Under the pieces are notes generated by a model that had not been told where the DNA came from, made no database searches, and saw nothing but the letters and a program-made list of their open reading frames with translations. Shown piece by piece: positions 1-4,871 of a DNA stretch of 5,971 nt. The first letter of the stretch is position 1; each line of letters opens with the position of its first letter. A program made the translations under genes and the position numbers. Source of the DNA: an uncultured Gammaproteobacteria bacterium (GTDB lineage Bacteria > Pseudomonadota > Gammaproteobacteria > GCA-001735895); assembly GCA_937980285.1 (NCBI GenBank), contig CALJQI010000319.1:1-5971 (forward strand), read 5' to 3'.

Positions 1-549
1 GCGCTCACGGCACCAGGCGGATACTTCCCATTCGACCTCGCGCTGCGCCAGGTTGTAAAACACCTGGTTGCAACCGAGCTTCGACTGATCGGCTTGTGGA
101 ATATCCTGCAGCTCGGAAAGATTGAAATTACTGACGCCGAACTCGCGAATCTTTCCCCGGTCCTGCAATTCATGCAGCGCTTCGAAAGTCTGCGACAGCG
201 GCACGCTACCGGGCCAGTGCAGCAGGTATAGATCGATGCTGTCGCAATCCATGCGCCGCAGGCTGCGTTCGCAGGCATCGATGACACCATTACGACTGGC
301 GTTGTGCGGGTAAAACTTGCTCACCAGGAATAACTCGTCGCGGCGCCCGCGAATCGCCTCGCCGATGACTTCCTCGGCGCCGCCTTCGCCGTACATCTCG
401 GCGGTATCGATCAGCTTTACACCCATATCGATCGCGGCGCGAATCACGTCGACCTCGCGTTGAAACAAATCACTGTATTCGCCCATGCGCCAGGTGCCGA
501 GCCCGAAGGCCGGCATGCTGATTCCGGATGGCAAGTTTACGTATTTCAT
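1..549 (-). CDS. Aldo/keto reductase, YeaE-like (N-terminal 183 residues; 3' end outside window)
   Basis: Predicted cytoplasmic NAD(P)H-dependent reductase of the aldo/keto reductase superfamily, reducing aldehydes or ketones to alcohols. All four family catalytic residues are visible: Asp48 and Tyr53 in the DTAEMY segment, Lys78 in LVSKFY and His111 in LYLLHW. The N-terminal GLGTW (residues 16-20) and GVSNF (138-142) motifs are also present. From memory the closest familiar protein is E. coli YeaE, a methylglyoxal-reducing enzyme, which shares DTAEMY, GGAE and LYLLHW; the actual substrate here is unknown. Family members are about 270-290 residues, so roughly 90-100 residues lie beyond position 1. 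The ATG at 549-547 is chosen because the protein starts normally there. It has no Shine-Dalgarno sequence and overlaps the stop of the upstream HxlR remnant by 4 bases (ATGA), which suggests translational coupling. No frameshift is seen in the visible part. Confidence 0.93.
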   Translation of the reverse strand, partial: MKYVNLPSGISMPAFGLGTWRMGEYSDLFQREVDVIRAAIDMGVKLIDTAEMYGEGGAEEVIGEAIRGRRDELFLVSKFYPHNASRNGVIDACERSLRRMDCDSIDLYLLHWPGSVPLSQTFEALHELQDRGKIREFGVSNFNLSELQDIPQADQSKLGCNQVFYNLAQREVEWEVSAWCRER

Positions 550-692
550 ACTGTTTTTCGATCGCTTAGCCTGACTTTCATCTCAAATCTCCCGCACTGG
601 CCGGGAATTTTCTTGCGCAGGGTCAGCAGGGTCCACTTTTCACCGAGCGGTTCCATCGCCTTCGCTAGCGGGCAAAACTTTCCGTACGCCAT
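546..692 (-). pseudogene. HxlR-family transcriptional regulator, N-terminal remnant (48 codons)
   Basis: Not a full gene. From the ATG at 692-690 the frame reads 48 residues to a TGA at 548-546. Residues 3-26 (YGKFCPLAKA, then MEPLGEKWTLLTLR) match the typical opening of HxlR winged-helix regulators: a conserved Cys followed by an L-G-x-[KR]-W-T-L-L-x-[LV]-R stretch. Intact relatives continue with helix-turn-helix and wing for a total of about 100-130 residues or more. Here the similarity stops after Arg26, near position 614, and the last 22 residues look unrelated. The start is credible: on the minus strand GAGG (702-699) lies 6 bases before the ATG. The stop overlaps the reductase start. 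A second in-frame ATG (581-579) follows GGGAG (593-589) with 7 bases between, so the tail could act as a short coupling leader for the reductase. Without its recognition helix and wing the product is unlikely to bind DNA. The alternative is a short peptide gene that only resembles HxlR. Confidence 0.72.
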
Positions 693-705
693 GCTTTACC
701 TCGTT

Positions 706-719
706 GTTATTGTGATAAC
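706..719. promoter_or_regulatory. Palindrome GTTAT-N4-ATAAC upstream of HxlR remnant (candidate operator)
   Basis: A perfect 5-base inverted repeat around TGTG, extending imperfectly to 8-base arms (703-722). It lies just upstream of the Shine-Dalgarno sequence of the HxlR remnant, about where a repressor would block transcription. HxlR proteins are dimers that often bind palindromes at their own promoters. The assignment rests on position and symmetry only, and the local regulator is truncated. Confidence 0.35.
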
Positions 720-770
720 CAAGTAACTCTACAAAACGCAGCCGGTCACTACGGAAAAACCTAGTTGGAT

Positions 771-790
771 ACTACACTGTCGAATGTAGT
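771..790. promoter_or_regulatory. Inverted repeat ACTACA-N8-TGTAGT (candidate operator or small hairpin)
   Basis: Perfect 6-base arms separated by 8 bases, about 80 bases upstream of the HxlR remnant start. A 20-base symmetric site of this kind would suit a dimeric winged-helix regulator. It has no T-tract, so it is not a terminator. Arms this short can arise by chance. Confidence 0.3.
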
Positions 791-898
791 TTGATCCAGT
801 ACCCGCGCCTGATTTACGCACATCAGAAAACGCCTGCGGAGACTTAACCAAAGCCTGAAACCGGAGAGACGCAAGACGTCGGTCCGAGCCTCCGTCAC

Positions 899-915
899 GC
901 CGGCGGTTCGCCGGC
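899..915. repeat. Perfect 7-bp inverted repeat, 3-base loop
   Basis: GCCGGCG and CGCCGGC flank the loop GTT. As RNA or single-stranded DNA this is a very stable small hairpin. No T-run follows on either strand, so an intrinsic terminator is unlikely. It may be part of a structured RNA leader, a REP-like element or a protein binding site. Confidence 0.55.
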
Positions 916-921
916 AGCGGC

Positions 922-948
922 GCCGGGCTTGCAGCGAGGGCGCCCGGC
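922..948. repeat. Second GC-rich inverted repeat, 7-bp arms
   Basis: GCCGGGC (922-928) pairs perfectly with GCCCGGC (942-948) across a 13-base loop. It starts 6 bases after the 899-915 hairpin, so the two form a tandem structured block about 100 bases ahead of lipoprotein 1. No T-run follows. Confidence 0.45.
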
Positions 949-988
949 AGAATCCGCCGCCCGCGCCGAGATGATTCATTTTTCGGCA

Positions 989-1017
989 TTGATCATCGCC
1001 TGACAATGTCCTAACCT
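989..1017 (+). promoter_or_regulatory. Weak sigma70-like promoter for lipoprotein 1
   Basis: TTGATC (989-994) and TAACCT (1012-1017) are spaced by 17 bases. The -35 box matches 4 of 6 consensus bases and the -10 box only 3 of 6. It would start transcription near 1024, leaving a leader of about 22 bases. The position is right but the match is poor. Confidence 0.25.
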
Positions 1018-1045
1018 AGCCGCACCATCCACAGGTCATAAATCG

Positions 1046-1663
1046 ATGAATTACTCAACGGCACCGCGATCCCTCGCACTTATCATAATGGCGATTTTAA
1101 TAACCGCCTGCGCCACTGCCAGCAAGCCGATCGGCGAGTGGCGTAGCGAAACCTTCTCCGGCCAGGTAAACAATATTCTCATCATCGGCGTAACCGCGCG
1201 TTCGACTCGCCGGCGGGTTTTCGAGGATATGTTCGTCGATCAACTCAAAGCGGCCAACGTCGATGCCGTGCCCAGCTACACATTACTCGAATCCAGTCTG
1301 CAGCTAACGCGTGACATCGTTGTCCGGGCGATCAAGGGGCAAAACCTGGGCGCGGTACTGGTCACCCGCCTGGTGGGCATAAAAGACGAGGAAGTGTACA
1401 AGCTGCCCGCCAGCTACGATGACGATCGAGGTTTTATCGGCTACTACGATCATGCCTGGCAGGAAACCAGTACCGGGTACTATTCGCAATACAGGATTTT
1501 CACACTGGAAACGACCCTGTACGACACTGCTACCGAACAACTGATCTGGTCGATGCAATCCGAAGCCATAGACGCCTCGCAACCGCGCGAGATCATCGAA
1601 GCACAGATCGCACTGGCAATCGACTCGATCTCCAATCAGGGTTTGATTGTCACCAAGCCATGA
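1046..1663 (+). CDS. Uncharacterised lipoprotein, 205 residues
   Basis: Exported lipoprotein of unknown function. Residues 1-21 form a lipoprotein signal peptide: Arg8, a hydrophobic core (10-20) and the lipobox ITA-Cys22. The residue after the Cys is Ala, not Asp, which favours sorting to the outer membrane. The mature part alternates strands and helices: NNILIIGVTA near 42-51, then RRRVFEDMFVDQLKAANVDAVPSY (54-77), AVLVTRLVG near 104-112, a Tyr/Asp-rich stretch (118-149) and a final LETTLYDTATEQLIWS strand pair. From memory, similar lipoproteins of about this length with an [RK]-[RK]-x-F-E-D-x-F segment and 'VTRL' strand are widespread in proteobacteria without known function. I cannot assign a DUF number. 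The ATG at 1046 is chosen because the signal peptide starts there; AGGT at 1034-1037 gives a modest ribosome binding site. Lipoprotein 2 follows in the same direction. Confidence 0.88.
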   Translation: MNYSTAPRSLALIIMAILITACATASKPIGEWRSETFSGQVNNILIIGVTARSTRRRVFEDMFVDQLKAANVDAVPSYTLLESSLQLTRDIVVRAIKGQNLGAVLVTRLVGIKDEEVYKLPASYDDDRGFIGYYDHAWQETSTGYYSQYRIFTLETTLYDTATEQLIWSMQSEAIDASQPREIIEAQIALAIDSISNQGLIVTKP

Positions 1664-1769
1664 AGCCGGGGTATTGCTGCCGGGCTTGACCAGGTCGCAG
1701 TCGAAATGGCGATCAGCAGGTCAGCGAGAAAATCTGAACGCCAGTACGCCTGAAAAGACCGGGTAAACG

Positions 1770-1774
1770 GGAGG
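1770..1774 (+). promoter_or_regulatory. Ribosome binding site of lipoprotein 2 (decides its start)
   Basis: GGAGG is the strongest Shine-Dalgarno sequence in the window. It lies 8 bases before an in-frame ATC (1783), 16 before an out-of-frame ATG (1791) and 38 before the first in-frame GTG (1813). It therefore points to initiation near 1783 even though no usual start codon stands there. Confidence 0.55.
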
Positions 1775-1782
1775 AACGCGAA

Positions 1783-2604
1783 ATCAATCCATGCCTGCTG
1801 TTATTAGTCGCCGTGCTGGTTAGCGCCTGCGTGAAACAGGCGCCCGATCCGGCACAACTGCGTGCCGACGAAACCTCGCTAATCGAAGCGACGGCGACCG
1901 ACCCGGCGAGCGCCGAGTCTTTGCTTGTTCTGCTGCAGGAGCGTGATCGCCTGATCGACGAGACCCGAAGCCTGCTACATCAATACCGGCGCGAAATGAA
2001 AACGCTTAACAGCGACTACGACGCCAGCCGCGAACTCCTGGTCGAGATGATCGATTACTACAATCGTGAGCGTGCTCGCAAACAATTGCGCTTTATCGAT
2101 CTGATAACGAGAATGAAACAATCGACTAGCGCCGAAGAATGGGATGTCATCGCCGACTTCCAGCTTGCAAACTTCAGCCCGCGCCGATTGATTTACCGCC
2201 CCCTGGCGGCAGGCGCGCCTGATATGCTGGATACGATGTTAAGCGTTTTTTTACTCGGTGGCGGCCTCATGGGAGGCATGACGCTGAATCCCGACGATGT
2301 CAAGGCGGTCAAGCAGCGGGTCGAGGTATCGATCGACGATAACACGCGGCTTGCGGCAGCCGCGAAAGTCCTCGACCAGTTGGAAACCGAGGTTAAGGAT
2401 TTCAACCGGGTATTTACCGACTCGGGTGAACGCCTGGGCGATATATACCGCAACCATGCCACCGCTTCACGGCAATTACTGCATACGCTAGAGGCGCTCA
2501 ACCTCGAATGGTACGTTTCGCAATTTCGCAGCATAAAACTACGCAACCAGCTCAAGGAGGCGATTACCGCCGAAGAATGGCCAATGGTTTTCACCACCAG
2601 GTAA
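1783..2604 (+). CDS. Uncharacterised coiled-coil lipoprotein with an internal repeat; start codon unclear
   Basis: Predicted lipoprotein of unknown function, about 273 residues. Numbering from 1783, residues 5-15 are a hydrophobic core ending in the lipobox VSA-Cys16. The mature part is mostly charged helix with likely coiled coils (about 45-110 and 178-250), broken by a glycine-rich hydrophobic stretch (149-166). A 20-residue unit occurs twice without gaps: 101-120 and 247-266, sharing Q-x-R-x-I-x-L and ending [ST]-A-E-E-W. The start is a problem. The first usual codon, GTG 1813, leaves only five residues before the lipobox Cys and has no ribosome binding site. GGAGG at 1770-1774 points to ATC 1783 (a short signal with no positive charge). 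CTG 1750 would give a longer signal rich in Lys and Arg. The frame is open upstream to a TGA at 1735. A start-codon mutation or sequence error is possible. The gene lies 119 bases after lipoprotein 1 and may be co-transcribed. Confidence 0.8.
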   Translation: MNPCLLLLVAVLVSACVKQAPDPAQLRADETSLIEATATDPASAESLLVLLQERDRLIDETRSLLHQYRREMKTLNSDYDASRELLVEMIDYYNRERARKQLRFIDLITRMKQSTSAEEWDVIADFQLANFSPRRLIYRPLAAGAPDMLDTMLSVFLLGGGLMGGMTLNPDDVKAVKQRVEVSIDDNTRLAAAAKVLDQLETEVKDFNRVFTDSGERLGDIYRNHATASRQLLHTLEALNLEWYVSQFRSIKLRNQLKEAITAEEWPMVFTTR

Positions 2605-2671
2605 GCGGCCCGCATGGTCGGCGATTGCAGCGCAACTCGAGTACTCAACCCGGCCCCTGGGACATGCTCGC

Positions 2672-3502
2672 TCACAGGCGATAGCTGGCAAAAATCGACA
2701 CCCCCTGGTGGCTATCCGAAATCCTGCCTTTCCAGCTGTCGCCATCCGAATCCAGGTCGATGCTGAAGCGGGAAAAACCAAATCCGAAAACATAATGATT
2801 AGAAAACTTGTACTCGAAATCCAGTTCGGCATTCAGGAAACTGCCCTCCAGTTTATTATCGATCTCGATAAAGAAGATTTCCGACAGGTAATGCACCGAC
2901 CAGCGGGCATTGATCTTGTACCCCATGCGCATGCCAAACATCGGTAGCGGCGCACTGGCGTCAGATCTGTCCGCGGAAGATCCATCCGCCAGCTGGTATG
3001 AAAAGTCGTACTCCGTCACATTGAGTCCGAAGCTAACACCGAGCTCCACCGTCGGCGAGTGATAAAACGAGAAAGAGTAACCGACCTTGAACAACCCGTA
3101 GTCGATTTCGGTTTTGAGATCGTCGTCGATAAAAAAGTGCTCGTCATCGAAAATGACGTCGATGTCGAGATGCGTGCGCCCATCGCGGTTTACCCGAAAA
3201 GCGCTAAAATCGATTCGATGCCGCAAGTCAAATCGATAGTAGGCATCAATTCGGGGAATGGTGACACCGGGATCACCGCCGAGATCGTCGACAAAGCTGA
3301 CTTCGGTACCGATACCGTCATCCGATAAAATCATGATATCGGTATCCGCGTCCTGAACATCGTAAGCGCTAAGACGAAACATGAACCTGTCGGCGAAGGC
3401 GATATCCTGATCCGCGGCGGCTGGCGAAGCCGTGGGCAACAGGCTTAGCAGCAACGACATCATTGCAGCAGGTAAAGCCTGGCGTGGCGGGAAACAACCC
3501 AT
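2672..3502 (-). CDS. Outer-membrane beta-barrel protein, 276 residues
   Basis: Predicted outer-membrane barrel of unknown substrate. Residues 1-30 are a Sec signal peptide: Arg7, the hydrophobic stretch MMSLLLSLL (14-22) and a likely cut after Ala-Ala-Ala30. The mature part is a run of alternating amphipathic strands rich in Tyr and Phe, such as PRIDAYYRF (83-91), RIDFSAFRV (96-104), LFKVGYSFSFY (137-147), VELGVSFGL (152-160) and HYVFGFGFSRFSIDL (236-250), ending in a strand SIFASYRL. Between strands lie very acidic loops: 51-80, 112-133 and D-L-D-S-D-G-D at 249-255. From memory it resembles a proteobacterial family of 8-10-strand barrels carrying 'PRIDAYYRF'-like strands. The frame is open upstream to an ATG at 3607, but that start would bury the signal peptide. 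The ATG at 3502 has AAGGTGG (3521-3515) upstream, with a long gap of 12 bases. It converges on lipoprotein 2, and no terminator is visible in the 67-base gap. Confidence 0.83.
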   Translation of the reverse strand: MGCFPPRQALPAAMMSLLLSLLPTASPAAADQDIAFADRFMFRLSAYDVQDADTDIMILSDDGIGTEVSFVDDLGGDPGVTIPRIDAYYRFDLRHRIDFSAFRVNRDGRTHLDIDVIFDDEHFFIDDDLKTEIDYGLFKVGYSFSFYHSPTVELGVSFGLNVTEYDFSYQLADGSSADRSDASAPLPMFGMRMGYKINARWSVHYLSEIFFIEIDNKLEGSFLNAELDFEYKFSNHYVFGFGFSRFSIDLDSDGDSWKGRISDSHQGVSIFASYRL

Positions 3503-3763
3503 AGTGCTCGGTAGCCACCTTATGCAATGAAAACCCGAATATAACCGATCGATACAGTTGAATAAACTCGCCAAACCTGGCCTGCGCACGGCAAACGGCT
3601 CGAGCAACGCCTGAAAAGCCTGAGATCTTCAATCCGACGCCGGGCGGATACCATTCGGGGCGGTAAAAGAAAATTCGCCGATCCGTATTCCGAGGGATTG
3701 GTTATCGAAGCGGAAGCCTGTATCTTTGTTCGCAATCGAAACACGCTACGGCAGAGCAAATTA
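3503..3763. other. Divergent intergenic region, beta-barrel gene (minus) / HlyD gene (plus)
   Basis: 261 bases between the chosen starts. Frames from both genes extend into it (to 3607 on the minus strand, to a TTG at 3698 on the plus strand), but neither extension looks like protein and both would spoil the N-terminal signal or anchor. It should hold promoters for both genes. On the minus strand an AT-richer patch (3530-3575) contains TTATAT at 3543-3538, a possible -10 box without a good -35 box. No extra gene, terminator or clear long palindrome is seen. Confidence 0.5.
3698..3726 (+). promoter_or_regulatory. Candidate sigma70 promoter for the HlyD/DUF2955 operon
   Basis: TTGGTT (3698-3703) and TATCTT (3721-3726) are exactly 17 bases apart, matching 3 and 4 of 6 consensus bases. 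Transcription would start near 3733, about 30 bases before the ATG at 3764. This supports that ATG over the upstream TTG, which would then lie in the -35 box. Confidence 0.33.
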
Positions 3764-4858
3764 ATGAGTGAAAAAAGCGCGCTTGACGAAGCGGAAGAAC
3801 GCAATCCGATAAAACGCTTGACGATCATCGTCTTGATCGTCGCGCTGCTTTTCCTGTGCTGGTACGTGCTCGCCGATCGATACACGCCCTACACCAGCGA
3901 AGCCCGCGTGCGCGGTTACGTGGTGCCGATTGCGCCGGAAATCTCGGGCGTGATCACCGAGTTGCCGGTGCGCGACAATCAGATCGTGGAAATCGGCGAA
4001 CCGCTACTGCAAATCGATGCAACATCCTACCAGCTCGCGGTCGACAAGGCGCAGGCCGACCTCGAGGATGTCGCGCAAACGCTCGGAGCCGGGCTCGCGT
4101 CGGTGGCCGCGGCCGAGACCGCTGTGGTCAGCGCCAAAACCAACCTGACCTACGTCACGCGCCAGGCACAGCGAACCTTCGAGCTGGAAGAACAGGGTCT
4201 GCTGTCGAAGATTGCGGGCGATACGGCGCGCACCAAGGTCGAGCAGGCCAAAATTGCGGTCTCCGACGCGGAGGCTAAACTGCAGGAAGAAAAGACGCGG
4301 GTCGGGGTCAGTGGCGAAGATAATCCGCGCTACCAGTCGGGGCTGGCGGCACTGCAACAGGCGCAGCTCGATCTCGGCAAAACCACGGTACATTCTCCCG
4401 GTTACGGCGTCGTCACCAACGTCCAGACCGCGGAAGGCTACTTCGCCAATGCCGGAGCGCCGGTGATGACATTTATCTCCACCAAGGCGGTGTGGATCGA
4501 GGCTTACATGCGCGAAAACTCGATCGGTAACATCGAGGCTGGCGCGGAAGTCGAAATCGTGCTCGACGTCGCCCCGGGCCGCGTGTTCAAGGGCAAGGTC
4601 ATCGGCGCCGGTTACGGCATCGACTGGGGGCAGACCGAAAAGGCTGGCGAATTGCCGGTGGTAACCGTAACACGGGGCTGGCTGCGCGAATCGCAGCGCT
4701 TTCCGGTACTAATCGAATTCGACGGCGAGGACACCAGGGGCCTGCGTCGTATCGGCGGCCAGGCCGATGTAATCGTCTACACCGGATCCGGCAATCTGCT
4801 GAACCTGCTGGGCTCGCTTTTGATCCGCATCGTCAGCCTGCTGTCGTACCTGCATTAG
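3764..4858 (+). CDS. HlyD-family membrane fusion protein (periplasmic adaptor of an efflux system)
   Basis: Periplasmic adaptor that would link an inner-membrane transporter to an outer-membrane channel; EmrA, AaeA and YibH are the familiar relatives. Residues 1-18 are cytoplasmic and charged, 19-37 form the single membrane anchor. Residues 46-85 are the first half of the biotinyl-lipoyl-like domain (GYVVPIAPEISGVITELPV, then V-x-x-G-x-P-L-L-x-I-D). About 86-205 form the helical hairpin, rich in Ala, Gln and Lys. The second lipoyl half follows (T-x-V-x-S-P-G-x-G-V-V at 208-217), then the beta-barrel domain (232-340). The C-terminus is a hydrophobic helix (345-362), which could touch the partner or the membrane. 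The length of 364 residues is normal. The ATG at 3764 is preferred because it puts a short charged tail before the anchor; its ribosome binding site is weak. Only 13 bases separate the gene from the DUF2955 gene, so the two form an operon. The substrate is unknown. Confidence 0.92.
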   Translation: MSEKSALDEAEERNPIKRLTIIVLIVALLFLCWYVLADRYTPYTSEARVRGYVVPIAPEISGVITELPVRDNQIVEIGEPLLQIDATSYQLAVDKAQADLEDVAQTLGAGLASVAAAETAVVSAKTNLTYVTRQAQRTFELEEQGLLSKIAGDTARTKVEQAKIAVSDAEAKLQEEKTRVGVSGEDNPRYQSGLAALQQAQLDLGKTTVHSPGYGVVTNVQTAEGYFANAGAPVMTFISTKAVWIEAYMRENSIGNIEAGAEVEIVLDVAPGRVFKGKVIGAGYGIDWGQTEKAGELPVVTVTRGWLRESQRFPVLIEFDGEDTRGLRRIGGQADVIVYTGSGNLLNLLGSLLIRIVSLLSYLH

Positions 4859-4871
4859 GCCGCGGCGCCGA

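Larger units (their letters stand above)
693..1045. other. Intergenic region between the HxlR remnant (minus) and lipoprotein 1 (plus)
   Basis: This 353-base divergent spacer should hold promoters for both directions. No convincing gene is present: the open frames on the minus strand (729-1006) are Arg/Ser/Ala-rich, resemble no protein family I know and overlap each other, as expected for GC-rich non-coding DNA. What can be seen is two small palindromes on the left (706-719, 771-790), a block at about 840-950 with two strong GC hairpins, and a weak promoter-like pair before the lipoprotein (989-1017). Confidence 0.6.

Noticed and set aside
460..726. Plus-strand open frame of 88 codons
   Set aside because: It lies opposite the start of the reductase and the HxlR remnant, whose minus-strand frames show clear family motifs.
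712..734. Minus-strand promoter TTGTAG-N17-AATAAC for the HxlR remnant
   Set aside because: The -10 box would put the transcript start within about ten bases of the ATG, leaving no room for the ribosome binding site in the leader.
729..1006. Two overlapping minus-strand open frames (86 and 81 codons)
   Set aside because: Low-complexity Arg/Ser/Ala composition, no recognisable family, no good ribosome binding site, and both cross the GC hairpin block.
1664..1687. Hairpin after lipoprotein 1 (AGCCGG / CCGGGCT)
   Set aside because: The arms pair only with a bulge and no T-run follows, so it is not a convincing terminator.
2605..2671. Bidirectional terminator between the convergent genes
   Set aside because: Only the 8-base palindrome GAGTACTC (2639-2646) is present; no stem-loop with a T-tract on either strand.
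3503..3607. Upstream start for the beta-barrel gene at 3607
   Set aside because: It would add 35 residues in front of an otherwise normal signal peptide.
3698..3763. TTG start at 3698 for the HlyD gene
   Set aside because: The extra 22 residues look like non-coding translation, the GAGGG before it is too close, and the TTG probably forms part of a -35 box.
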